The notes beneath the pieces were generated by a model. It did not search any database, was not told where the DNA came from, and worked only from the letters and a program-made list of their open reading frames with translations. This document shows positions 8,850-17,887 of a stretch of 64,000 nucleotides of DNA, one piece after another; the first letter of the stretch is position 1, and the number at the start of each line of letters is the position of its first letter. Made by a program: the position numbers and the translations under genes. Source of the DNA: Paenibacillus silvestris (lineage in GTDB: Bacteria; Bacillota; Bacilli; Paenibacillales; NBRC-103111); the NCBI RefSeq assembly GCF_009882985.1, contig NZ_WTUZ01000016.1, positions 247,474 to 311,473 on the forward strand. The letters run 5' to 3'.

Positions 8850-10241
8850 ATGATGAAGCCAACAAAAGTAATGACATGGGGTATGGTGTTATCGACAGTA
8901 TTACTAACGTTAACGGCCTGCGGAAGTAATAACACGACTACGACCACGGCATCCGTGAAGCCAGCCGAAAGCGTTAAGCCTGCGGAAAGCGCCAAACCGG
9001 CTGATAGCGCTAAACCAGAGGGAACCAAGCTTGCTGGTGATTTTGAAATTCAATATTTTGTCGGCGGATATGGTGACGCTTGGTGGAAACAAGCTATTGC
9101 CGATTTCCAGAAACAGAATCCGGACCTCAAGATTAAAGAATCTGCCGGAGCGAAAATTAATGATCAAATGAAACCGCGTTGGCTGCAAGGCAACCCGCCT
9201 GATTTTGTTTATATTGACGGAGCCGGTTCTAACACAAGGCAGATGGTGACAGATGATCAGCTTATGGATATTACAGATTGGCTGAAGGATGCCAAAAACG
9301 CAGATGGTAAAAAGATTCTCGATCTTCTAATCGCTCAGCCGGAAGAGTATAAACCAGGCAAGGCCTTCGCTATTCCGCTTGTTTTTGGATCATGGGGTAC
9401 GTTCTACGATAAAGCATTATTCAAAAGCAAAGGTTGGCAAGCGCCTGCCGACTTCGAAAGCTTCATGGCTTTAGGGGAGAAGATTAAAGCAGATGGTCAG
9501 ATGAGCGATTACATTCACACAGGTGTGTACCCTTACTACATCAATGGAGGCTTGCTCGACCCGACGATTATTGCCATGAACAACTACGACACCTCCATTT
9601 TCAAGAAAATTAATGGTCTTGAGAAAGGTGTATGGAAGAGTGAACCCGTCATGAAATCACTCGCCAAAATCGTGGAAATGCGAGACAAAGGCCTTATCGA
9701 TAAAGGTTCACCAGCCCTGAACCATACGGATTCGCAGTCCCAGTGGCTGCAGCATAAAGCTGCTTTCATTCCGACAGGCATCTGGGTTGAAAGCGAGATG
9801 GCCAAGGATATTCCAGCTGGCTTCGAGTTCGGATTCCTGCCATCCATCGGTCAAGACAAAGGCGGCAAATTCGTGGCGAACCCGTACACTTCCACAGTGG
9901 CTATCGCGAAAAAAGCAAAAAATCCGGATGCAGCCAAAGCCTTTATGCAATTCATTTTCACAGAGAAGCAAAGCAAGGCTTGGGCAGAGCTTTCCAAAGC
10001 TCCATCCAACATTAAAGCAGATCTAGAAGGCACGAATGCGCCGGCGCTAACCAAAGAAGCAGCCAAGTTCTATAATTCACCGAATACCGTCGTTGCGCCG
10101 GAAATCGTGATCCCAGAAGAATTAGTAACAGCGAGAAACAATGCGACGATTGCACTGACCAAAGGTGAAATTACGCCGCAGCAGTGGGCAGATCGTATGG
10201 AAGAAGCGACAGACAAAATCCGCTCCAAAGAAAAGAAATAA
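8850..10241 (+). CDS. ABC importer sugar-binding lipoprotein
   Basis: This family 1 solute-binding lipoprotein has about 463 residues. The ATG at 8850 is preferred over the longer frame from 8802, because AGGGAGG lies 8 bp before it and the result is a clean lipoprotein signal (VLLTLTAC, then GSNN). A low-complexity linker of repeated KPAES/KPADS units follows the lipid anchor. The mature domain starts at FEIQYFVGGYGDAWWKQA. It probably sits on the outer membrane face and feeds the two permeases downstream. A 13-bp stem separates it from the permeases, a common way to keep binding protein in excess. No ATPase gene is present, so a shared MsmX-like ATPase is expected elsewhere. Confidence 0.92.
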   Translation: MMKPTKVMTWGMVLSTVLLTLTACGSNNTTTTTASVKPAESVKPAESAKPADSAKPEGTKLAGDFEIQYFVGGYGDAWWKQAIADFQKQNPDLKIKESAGAKINDQMKPRWLQGNPPDFVYIDGAGSNTRQMVTDDQLMDITDWLKDAKNADGKKILDLLIAQPEEYKPGKAFAIPLVFGSWGTFYDKALFKSKGWQAPADFESFMALGEKIKADGQMSDYIHTGVYPYYINGGLLDPTIIAMNNYDTSIFKKINGLEKGVWKSEPVMKSLAKIVEMRDKGLIDKGSPALNHTDSQSQWLQHKAAFIPTGIWVESEMAKDIPAGFEFGFLPSIGQDKGGKFVANPYTSTVAIAKKAKNPDAAKAFMQFIFTEKQSKAWAELSKAPSNIKADLEGTNAPALTKEAAKFYNSPNTVVAPEIVIPEELVTARNNATIALTKGEITPQQWADRMEEATDKIRSKEKK

Positions 10242-10254
10242 GTCACCTTAAGAG

Positions 10255-10303
10255 TCTGAATGATAAGTATGGACGGAGACCTCTTGCCTTCTTATCATTC
10301 AGA
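10255..10303 (+). terminator. Intra-operon stem-loop between binding protein and permeases
   Basis: TCTGAATGATAAG (10255-10267) and CTTATCATTCAGA (10291-10303) form a perfect 13-bp stem with a 23-nt loop, followed by ATTTTAG. The short T tract suggests a leaky terminator or an mRNA-stabilising 3' structure for the binding-protein message. Confidence 0.75.
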
Positions 10304-10323
10304 ATTTTAGATAGGAGGGAAGT

Positions 10324-11277
10324 ATGAAAGAGAGAAAGACAGCTGCGGCTGGCCCGATGGATCGGAAAATGAGTGTTAGAACCTCGACTGCAAAGATGAA
10401 GCGGAATATCTTCATTCTTTCTTTCACCCTTCCCACTTTGCTGCTTTATCTCGTATTTACCGTCTACCCGATGTTCAAAGGCATCTATCTAAGCCTGTTT
10501 GATTGGTCAGGCGGCTCTGAAACCTATAATTTTATTGGTCTTGGCAATTTTGATGACATGATTCATGACAGTGTGATCTTGAAAACAATCCGCAACGACT
10601 ACATTCTAGTCATCGGCAAAGTCATTGGCTTCATGGTTTTGTCCTTGTTCTTCGCGGTAGCGCTTACTCGTTTCAACATCAGAGGTTCAGGTTTCTATCG
10701 GATCGTTTTCTTTTTACCCAATGTGCTCTCGGTTGTTGTTGTTGGGGTTCTCTGGCGGTATGTGTATAATCCGAATCTTGGATTTCTGAATTCCTTTCTC
10801 TCTTTGTTTACGGATAAAAAGTTCGATTTCGCTTGGTTAGGCGATAAGTGGTCGATCTTCGCGCTTCTGCCGCCGTCGATCTGGGCTGGGATTGGGTTTA
10901 CCATCATTTTGCTCGTCGCAGGCATTCTTAGCATTCCGTCATCGTTATTTGAGTCCGCTGACATTGACGGCGCCTCACAATGGCATCAATTTTGGCTGAT
11001 TACCCTTCCTCTTTCGTGGGAGCAGATTAAGACATCTGTTGTCTGGATTGTCATGACGACACTGAATGGCTCATTCGTTATCGTGACGATCATGACCTTT
11101 GAAGGCGGAGTTGATAATGCCACACAAGTTATGGGCTCCTATTTATATCTCAATGCCTTCAAGTTCGGCAAATTCAGTTATGCGTCTGCGATTGGCGTTC
11201 TCATTCTGGTCCTTTCTTTGATCACGACAGCAACGCTTCAAAGGCTGATGAAGAGAGAAACCATTGAATTAACGTAG
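10324..11277 (+). CDS. ABC sugar permease, MalF/UgpA type
   Basis: This is a six-helix inner-membrane permease of 317 residues. The first helix is around residues 33-55 (FILSFTLPTLLLYLVFTVYP), and the EAA loop that contacts the ATPase is present as ESADIDGASQWHQFW. The start ATG follows AGGAGGGA at a normal distance. It pairs with the permease 13 bp downstream to form the channel for the lipoprotein at 8.85 kb. Specificity is not readable, but linkage to the glycanase cluster suggests import of oligosaccharides released by those enzymes. Confidence 0.93.
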   Translation: MKERKTAAAGPMDRKMSVRTSTAKMKRNIFILSFTLPTLLLYLVFTVYPMFKGIYLSLFDWSGGSETYNFIGLGNFDDMIHDSVILKTIRNDYILVIGKVIGFMVLSLFFAVALTRFNIRGSGFYRIVFFLPNVLSVVVVGVLWRYVYNPNLGFLNSFLSLFTDKKFDFAWLGDKWSIFALLPPSIWAGIGFTIILLVAGILSIPSSLFESADIDGASQWHQFWLITLPLSWEQIKTSVVWIVMTTLNGSFVIVTIMTFEGGVDNATQVMGSYLYLNAFKFGKFSYASAIGVLILVLSLITTATLQRLMKRETIELT

Positions 11278-11290
11278 AGGGGTAATACTT

Positions 11291-12139
11291 ATGAGTCAAC
11301 GTATGATGAATCCGGCATTTCGAATGTTTTTCAATGTGTGTCTAATCACTTGGTCCCTATGTATTTTATATCCGCTGCTGTGGACCATCTTTAGTTCCTT
11401 GAAGGATAACCAGCAGTTCTTTATTGGGAAACCGTGGGACCTGCCGAATTTTCCCCTGCTTTGGTCGAATTTCTCGTTTGTGTGGGGAAAATATCATTTT
11501 GGTCAAAATTTTATGAACTCCCTAGTAGTGACAGTAGTAAGCACCGTCTTTGGTGTGCTCTTGTCGGCTACGACTGCTTATGTCATTGCCCGGTTTACGT
11601 TCAGAGGCAACGGATTGCTGTACTATTCGTACCTTTCCTACATGATGATTCCAACGTTTCTAGGGATTATCCCCTTGTTCTTCTTACTGAATGATCTTCA
11701 TCTAACGAACAATTTATTTGGTCTTATTTTAGTCTACATGGTTACAGCCGTACCTTTTGCCGTTTTTGTTCTCGTCAGCTTTTTCAAATCACTCCCAAGT
11801 GAGCTTGAAGAAGCGGCTTCGATGGATGGGGCTTCCCACTATGGAATCTTCTTCCGGATCATGCTCCCACTTGCCAAGCCGGGTTTGATGTCCGTAGCGA
11901 TCATTACGGTGCTGAATATTTGGAATGAATATGTGTTTGCACTTGTGCTGATCAATGATCCTACCAAGTATACAATCCCGGTAGCCATTGCGGTTATGCA
12001 GGGGGAGATGCAGTACAGAACAGAGTGGGGCCCCCTTTTCGCTGCCCTGATTATATCCATGGGGCCGACAATTGTTTTCTATAGTATTTTTCAAAAACAG
12101 ATTACAGGAGGGATTACGGCTGGGGCATTAAAAGGTTAG
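11291..12139 (+). CDS. ABC sugar permease, MalG/UgpE type
   Basis: This is the second channel subunit, 282 residues, with six predicted membrane helices and the EAA loop EEAASMDGASHYGIFF. The C-terminus (GGITAGALKG) matches the usual MalG-type ending. It starts 13 bp after the first permease with GAGGGG as ribosome site. The gap to the GH31 gene is only 66 bp and has no terminator, so the importer and the first glycanase are probably cotranscribed. Confidence 0.93.
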   Translation: MSQRMMNPAFRMFFNVCLITWSLCILYPLLWTIFSSLKDNQQFFIGKPWDLPNFPLLWSNFSFVWGKYHFGQNFMNSLVVTVVSTVFGVLLSATTAYVIARFTFRGNGLLYYSYLSYMMIPTFLGIIPLFFLLNDLHLTNNLFGLILVYMVTAVPFAVFVLVSFFKSLPSELEEAASMDGASHYGIFFRIMLPLAKPGLMSVAIITVLNIWNEYVFALVLINDPTKYTIPVAIAVMQGEMQYRTEWGPLFAALIISMGPTIVFYSIFQKQITGGITAGALKG

Positions 12140-12205
12140 TAGCAGCTTAGATTCTCTCAGTCGTTTAGCCATATAAGGTTGAAAATGAAGAGGAGAGTGT
12201 AGGAA

Positions 12206-15200
12206 GTGAAGACGCTAAAGCACGCTTTTGGTTATGCTTTTTGCCTGATGTTCGTCGTCGCTATCATCTGCTTGGGCGGCACTACGACGCATGCGGCAGC
12301 GGTTGGCGACATCACGAATTTCGAGAAGACAGACGCGAAGACGTTCACGATCACATCGGGCACCGATAAGGTGAAAGTCATTTTCAATCGCGACGACATG
12401 GTTCGTATCTGGCTTGGCGTAGGCGGGAATTTTCAGACGTTAGCGGGCAAAAGCTCAGCTACGCCGAAAGAGCCGATCGTGGTGAAGGAGGACTTCGGAC
12501 CTGTAGCCGTGGATTGGACAGATGAGGGCAGCTACTACAAAATTGCGACGGGCAAGTTCGTTTTGCGCGCTTACAAAAGCCCGCTGAAATTCGCGATGTA
12601 CAAAAGTGACAACACGACGCTTGTTTGGCAAGAGGAATCACCGTTAAACTATAGCTCATCTGCTACAACTCAGAAGCTCGTTAGAGGTGCTGATGAGTAC
12701 TACTACGGCGGTGGCATGCAAAATGGCTTTTTCTCACATCGGGACAAAACGATTAAGATCGCCAAAAACTTTGGCGATTGGGGCAGCGGAACGGTGTCCA
12801 ATCCGTCTCCGTTTTACTTGAGCACGGCTGGTTATGGCGTACTGCGGAACACCTTCCAAGACGGTACATACGATTTCGGCAGTCCCGCACAATTGACTCA
12901 TAATGAAAATCGCTTTGATGCGTACTATTTCTACGGCGATACGATGAAAGATATCTTAAACGGTTACACAGATTTGACAGGCAAGCCTTCGCTGATTCCT
13001 AGATGGGGAATGAGCATGGGGGATGCGGATTGTTACAACACAAGTAACACAGGCGCTAACAAGCCGAATAAGCTGACGACGCCAGATGTTCTGAAGGTAG
13101 CTCAAGGCTTCCGTTCCAATGATATGCCTGGCGGATGGCTGCTGCCGAATGATGGTTATGGCTGTGGCTATGTGCAGCTGCCAAGCACCGTGCAGCAGCT
13201 TCATGATTTGGGTTTTTACACCGGCTTATGGACGCAGAACGGTCTTGCGAATATCGCAACCGAAGTAGGCGTGGCTGGAACTCGCTTGAATAAGCTTGAC
13301 GTAGCGTGGGTCGGACCTGGATACGACTTTGCGCTGGATGCAACGAAGCAGGCGCATCAAGGCGTCGAGAGCAACTCGGACTCTCGCGGATTCGTGTGGT
13401 CCGTTGGCGGATGGGCGGGCACGCAGCGCTACTCCACGGTTTGGTCCGGAGATCAATCCGGGAACTGGGAATATATCCGCTTCCACATTCCTTCAATGAT
13501 CGGTGCCGGTCTGTCAGGCATGACGTACGCTACCGGTGATGTGGATGGGATTTTCGGCGGCAGCGCACAGACATATGTCCGTGACCTGCAGTGGAAGGCG
13601 TTCACGCCAATTCTAATGAGTATGTCCGGTTGGGCATCCGTAGATAAGCAGCCTTGGCGCTATGGAGAGCCTTATACAAGCTATAACCGTGATATTTTGA
13701 AACTTAGACAGCGTTTAACGCCTTATTTTTACACTTACCTCAATGAAGCTTATGAGTCGGGAGCACCGTTCACAAGAGGGATGGTTTACGAATTCCCGAA
13801 CGATCCGAACACCAAGAATACGCTGACACAGTATCAATTCATGTCCGGGCAGTCACTGCTCGTTGCACCGGTGTACAAAGACACGACAGTAAGAAACGGT
13901 ATTTACTTGCCGAAAGGCAAATGGATCGATTACTGGACAGGCGCTGAGCATTACGGCTCCAAAATGCTGGATGAATACAGCGCACCACTTAACCGTGTAC
14001 CGCTGCTTGTCAAAGCGGGCGCGATTATTCCGATGTATCCGGAAACGCTATACGACGGTCAAGTGCCGCCGAATCCGATTACGTATGATATCTATCCTTA
14101 CCAAACTTCATCTTTCACGATGTACGAGGATGATGGGGTAACGAGAGAGCACCGCAGCGGTAAATTTGCGAAAACATTCATTACTTCCATAGCTCCGGAA
14201 GCTGGAACCGGCGATTTGAAGGTTCAAGTAGGAGCAAGCGTTGGCGATTACAATGGCAAGCTGGCAGCACGCACCAACCAATTCCAAATTCACATGCATG
14301 TGAAACCGACAAGTATAGTTGTCGGCGGGTCAACTTATACGGAGCTTGCAAGTAAAACAGAATGGACGGCAGCAGCAAGCGGTTGGTATTTTGATGCGGC
14401 AGACAAAGGTGGCATCCTCTACGTGAAAACACCGGATATGCCGTCGGATCAAGGATTTGAATTGAAAGTAGCCGGTTTCGAGGCGGATACAACACCATTG
14501 ACAGATGCTGCTGTTATTACACTGCCTGAACCAGATAACGACCCAACGAAAATTGCGCAGGGAGACATCGTGGCAACGGCTACAAGCACCGATGCTACTG
14601 CTCCGTTAGCGAATGCGCTCGATGGAAGCACGGAAACGGTCTGGAGCACGAAGCTGGACGGCAGCGCACCTCTGCCACAGTCTATCACACTGAATTTAGG
14701 CACGAAGTTTTCTGTGAATAAATTGAAATACCTGCCAAGACAGTATCTAGGCACGGACGGTATTATTACGGCTTATAACGTGTATGTAAGCACAGATGGA
14801 ACGAATTATACCAAGGTTGCCAGTGGTACTTGGGCAGCGGATAAGCAAGAGAAAACCGTGACGTTCGCTACCGCTGAAGCGCAATATGTGCGATTGGAAG
14901 CAACAGCTGGAGTTAATGGTTTGGCAGCTGCAGCAGAGCTGAATGTATACCGGGATGGCAGCGTACCTATTCCACTGGCGATTCCCAAAAATCAGCTGAA
15001 GGCTTCTGCATTAAGCTTCCAGCCTGGCAGTGAAGCGTCCAAAGCGATTGATGGCGATGCGAATTCAGTCTGGCACACGAAATGGGACGGCTCTGACAAA
15101 TTGCCGCAATCGATCATTGTTGATCTGGGCAAAGTGCGCAATATTAGCCAATTCCGTTATTCGCCACGTACAGATGCTGGGAATGGCACGATTCAATCTT

Positions 15201-17365
15201 ATAATCTGTATGTGAGCAGCGACGGCACGAATTATACAAAAATAAGCTCAGGATCTTGGACTCGTAATAGTGTCAAAAAATATGTGCAATTCGAAGCGGT
15301 TGACGCTCGTTATGTGAAGCTGGAAGCAGTCGTAGCCGTGGGCGGATTCGCCTCAGCATCCGAACTTGATGTGTATGAAACGCCTCAAGCGCCGCCCGCC
15401 TTAGGAGACATTTTGAAAGGCAAACCGGCATCGGCAGACAGCTCGGATCCATCATTCGCGGCAAGTAACGCCAACGATGGCAAGTTGGATACGATGTGGA
15501 TGGCGAGTGATGCGAACCCTGGCCATGTATGGTCCGCCGATTTGGGCAGCATGCATGCCATCCAAGGGTTAGAGATCGCGTTCGGACAGAGCGATAAAGT
15601 GTATCGATACAAGCTGGAAGTCCGGGAGGCGGGCAGCAGCAACTGGATTCAAGTATTAAACCGCATGAGCAATACGGAAGCAGCTCCGATCCTCAAAGAT
15701 ACATTCGGCAGCCAAGGGCGCTATGTGAGAATAACGATTACGGGACTCGCTGATGCGAATACCAAGGCTAGTATTGCGGACGTGAAGCTGATCGGGTTGC
15801 CGATTGTCGGCACGGCGCCAGTAACGGGCATAACGGTGGATCGTTCAGCGATTACGATGAATGTACTTGATGCACCAATTGCTTTGGAAGCCACTGTAAT
15901 GCCTTTGAATGCAGCAAACTCAGGTGTTAGTTGGAGCACTAGCAACCCTGCCATTGCAATGGTAGATGAGAGGGGCGTCGTGTCTGCGAAAGGCGCAGGA
16001 ACAGCTACGATTACCGCTACTACGGCAGAAGGTGGATTCAAAGCGGCTGTAGATGTTACAGTAACGGGGCAAACGGGCTTGGTGATAATACCGCAAACTC
16101 AGATGACAGCGACAGCAGCAAGCACCCAGTCTGGCAACGAACCTGGCATGGCTATTGATGGAGATCCGAGCACTTGGTGGCACATCAAATGGTTCAATGT
16201 TGATCCGCTGCCGCAATCCATTGTGTTGAACTTGGGCGGTACTTACAAAATTAGCAAGCTGGCATATACGCCTCGTCAAGACGCTGGGAATGGTACAATT
16301 ACCGCCTACAACGTCTACGTCAGTGAAGACGGCAACGCGTATACGAAAGTAGCGAGTGGAGCATGGCTGCAAAATAACAGTGTGAAAGATGTGAATTTTG
16401 CAGCTGTGAGTGCTGCTTTTATTAAGCTAGAAGCAACTGCTGGTGCAGGCAACTTTGCTTCCGCAGCAGAGCTGAACGTGTATAAGTTGGATGTAACGCC
16501 TACCTTGCAAACCATTGCTTTTGATTCAGCGAGCTATGACGTGCAACAAGGGTTATCCACACCAGTTAAGGTAACTGCGCAGTATTCAGATGGAACCAAT
16601 CAAGATGTGACTACTGCATCTCTGTTCGAGATTGGCAATCCGCTGCTTGCTACGCTAACTGGCGGTACAATCACGGGTGTATCCCAAGGGGAAACTGTTG
16701 TCACAGCAACCTATGGAGGGAAGCAAGCGACTGCTGCTGTCGTGGTGACAGTGGTTGCGCCACAAGATCCTTATACAACACTAACGGGAAGCTCCACTGT
16801 TCAAGGCGGCCGGTCGCTCCAAGTGACTTATGGTTTGAACAATGTGACACAGCAGGTTTATGCGGAAGATATCACCCTAAGCTACGATCCTAGTGTCATG
16901 GAATTCGTGTCGGTTGATTCCCTGTATCCAAACCTGACTATCGTTAAAAAAGTGAACGATGTACCGGGGAAAATTCGTCTGATTGCCGCTAGCCAAGGCG
17001 CAGGGCACGCTGTGACAGGCAAGACGGAATTGTTCAAGCTTACTTTTAATTCGAAAGTGCCCACTGCAGTTACTACGACCTCCATTGAAGTGACTGATAC
17101 TACGCTTGGGAATGAGCTAGGGAACGAGTTCAAAGCGTTAAATTCCTCCTTAAGCGTTCAAGTAACACCGATTCCTGTCGGCATTCCTGGTGATTTGAAC
17201 AACGATGGAAGAGTATCAATCGGCGATTTGGGTATGATTGCCGCTAATTACGGCAAAAACTCCTTAAGTCCAGATTGGGCGAGCATTAAACATTTGGATT
17301 ACAACAATGATGGAGAGATTGAAATCTCAGATCTGGCCTTCATTGCTTCGAAAATTATGCAATAG
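12206..17365 (+). CDS. Secreted GH31-family enzyme with F5/8C, Big2, cohesin and dockerin modules
   Basis: This 1719-residue exported protein starts at GTG 12206 and has a signal peptide ending near HAAA (residue about 32). It has a GH31 N-terminal beta region, a TIM barrel (about 250-600) and a DUF5110-like beta domain (about 625-700, FTMYEDDGVTREH). Four F5/8 type C (CBM32-like) modules lie near 785-925, 930-1065, 1072-1205 and 1297-1430. Big2 is near 1210-1290, another Ig-like domain near 1435-1515, a cohesin near 1523-1650, and a type I dockerin at about 1656-1719 with two calcium loops (DLNNDGRVSIGD, DYNNDGEIEISD). D416 in VWSGDQSGNWE fits the acid/base. The nucleophile is less clear, since the expected W-I-D motif reads WVGPGYDFALD. 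GH31 enzymes act on alpha-glycosides; the exact activity is open. Confidence 0.88.
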   Translation: MKTLKHAFGYAFCLMFVVAIICLGGTTTHAAAVGDITNFEKTDAKTFTITSGTDKVKVIFNRDDMVRIWLGVGGNFQTLAGKSSATPKEPIVVKEDFGPVAVDWTDEGSYYKIATGKFVLRAYKSPLKFAMYKSDNTTLVWQEESPLNYSSSATTQKLVRGADEYYYGGGMQNGFFSHRDKTIKIAKNFGDWGSGTVSNPSPFYLSTAGYGVLRNTFQDGTYDFGSPAQLTHNENRFDAYYFYGDTMKDILNGYTDLTGKPSLIPRWGMSMGDADCYNTSNTGANKPNKLTTPDVLKVAQGFRSNDMPGGWLLPNDGYGCGYVQLPSTVQQLHDLGFYTGLWTQNGLANIATEVGVAGTRLNKLDVAWVGPGYDFALDATKQAHQGVESNSDSRGFVWSVGGWAGTQRYSTVWSGDQSGNWEYIRFHIPSMIGAGLSGMTYATGDVDGIFGGSAQTYVRDLQWKAFTPILMSMSGWASVDKQPWRYGEPYTSYNRDILKLRQRLTPYFYTYLNEAYESGAPFTRGMVYEFPNDPNTKNTLTQYQFMSGQSLLVAPVYKDTTVRNGIYLPKGKWIDYWTGAEHYGSKMLDEYSAPLNRVPLLVKAGAIIPMYPETLYDGQVPPNPITYDIYPYQTSSFTMYEDDGVTREHRSGKFAKTFITSIAPEAGTGDLKVQVGASVGDYNGKLAARTNQFQIHMHVKPTSIVVGGSTYTELASKTEWTAAASGWYFDAADKGGILYVKTPDMPSDQGFELKVAGFEADTTPLTDAAVITLPEPDNDPTKIAQGDIVATATSTDATAPLANALDGSTETVWSTKLDGSAPLPQSITLNLGTKFSVNKLKYLPRQYLGTDGIITAYNVYVSTDGTNYTKVASGTWAADKQEKTVTFATAEAQYVRLEATAGVNGLAAAAELNVYRDGSVPIPLAIPKNQLKASALSFQPGSEASKAIDGDANSVWHTKWDGSDKLPQSIIVDLGKVRNISQFRYSPRTDAGNGTIQSYNLYVSSDGTNYTKISSGSWTRNSVKKYVQFEAVDARYVKLEAVVAVGGFASASELDVYETPQAPPALGDILKGKPASADSSDPSFAASNANDGKLDTMWMASDANPGHVWSADLGSMHAIQGLEIAFGQSDKVYRYKLEVREAGSSNWIQVLNRMSNTEAAPILKDTFGSQGRYVRITITGLADANTKASIADVKLIGLPIVGTAPVTGITVDRSAITMNVLDAPIALEATVMPLNAANSGVSWSTSNPAIAMVDERGVVSAKGAGTATITATTAEGGFKAAVDVTVTGQTGLVIIPQTQMTATAASTQSGNEPGMAIDGDPSTWWHIKWFNVDPLPQSIVLNLGGTYKISKLAYTPRQDAGNGTITAYNVYVSEDGNAYTKVASGAWLQNNSVKDVNFAAVSAAFIKLEATAGAGNFASAAELNVYKLDVTPTLQTIAFDSASYDVQQGLSTPVKVTAQYSDGTNQDVTTASLFEIGNPLLATLTGGTITGVSQGETVVTATYGGKQATAAVVVTVVAPQDPYTTLTGSSTVQGGRSLQVTYGLNNVTQQVYAEDITLSYDPSVMEFVSVDSLYPNLTIVKKVNDVPGKIRLIAASQGAGHAVTGKTELFKLTFNSKVPTAVTTTSIEVTDTTLGNELGNEFKALNSSLSVQVTPIPVGIPGDLNNDGRVSIGDLGMIAANYGKNSLSPDWASIKHLDYNNDGEIEISDLAFIASKIMQ

Positions 17366-17373
17366 GCAGAGAA

Positions 17374-17407
17374 AGGAGACCCTTACTAGATTTATCGAGG
17401 GTCTCCT
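17374..17407 (+). terminator. Hairpin after GH31 gene
   Basis: GGAGACCCT (17375-17383) pairs with AGGGTCTCC (17398-17406) around a 14-nt loop. The stem is perfect but no long T tract follows. It is probably a terminator or 3' stability element. Confidence 0.6.
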
Positions 17408-17413
17408 CAATAG

Positions 17414-17590
17414 CGGACACAGAAGCCCTTATTCGAAGAAAAAGGGCTTCTTCGAACATTTAACGGACACCAGTGCTGTTATTTGCTCATTTGGGGACTG
17501 ATTTCACCCTGAAATGAGCAAATAGGGTTCCTGGTGTCCGTTAGCAATCATTCACGACGATTTTCGCGAATATAACGGCTGCTGTGTCCG
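17414..17590. repeat. Four-unit intergenic repeat cluster B (F-F-R-R)
   Basis: Two plus-strand units start with CGGACAC at 17414 and 17464, and two inverted units end with GTGTCCG at 17540 and 17590. The inner pair forms two perfect 12-bp helices: AACGGACACCAG (17462-17473) with 17531-17542, and ATTTGCTCATTT (17481-17492) with 17512-17523, separated by a 7 x 7 internal loop. The outer pair matches over 9 bp (CGGACACAG, 17414-17422, with 17582-17590). The inner units read ACACCAG and the outer ACACAG, so the change is matched on both sides of each helix. A further local hairpin joins GAAGCCCTT and AAGGGCTTC inside unit 1. No coding frame is evident. Confidence 0.78.
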
Positions 17591-17700
17591 ATAGACTGTA
17601 CTGAGTTGAGAATAAAACGCTGAAAAAATACGCATTATGGGAGCTTTTGTCGAAAGTATTGTCAACAATTATTGCATCTAATAAAATAACAGGTTATACA

Positions 17701-17837
17701 GTTGGTGTTGTGTGTATTTACATTGTTTTAGTTTTGTAAAATTTCATTTAAGGGCTTGTCAATTCTCAATCTCTCGCATAAGATCACATAGTAACTAGTT
17801 GTTATTGTGTGTGTTTGTATTGTTTTGGTTTTGTAAA
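17701..17837 (+). repeat. 40-bp direct repeat upstream of phosphodiesterase gene
   Basis: The segments 17701-17740 and 17798-17837 match at 34 of 40 positions by eye, with a shared 3' end GGTTTTGTAAA / AGTTTTGTAAA. Repeat starts are 97 bp apart. They lie 50-190 bp before the start codon at 17888, where a duplicated promoter or tandem operators would be expected. The rest of this 522-bp gap is the hairpin and repeat cluster B. Confidence 0.6.
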
Positions 17838-17887
17838 CGTGTTGGCAAGCAGCAAAAACTATTACTTTATTTCGGGAGGATGTCCAA

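Noticed and set aside
17833..17848. CcpA cre-like site TGTAAACG before the phosphodiesterase gene
   Set aside because: The right half does not align with the cre consensus at the needed spacing.
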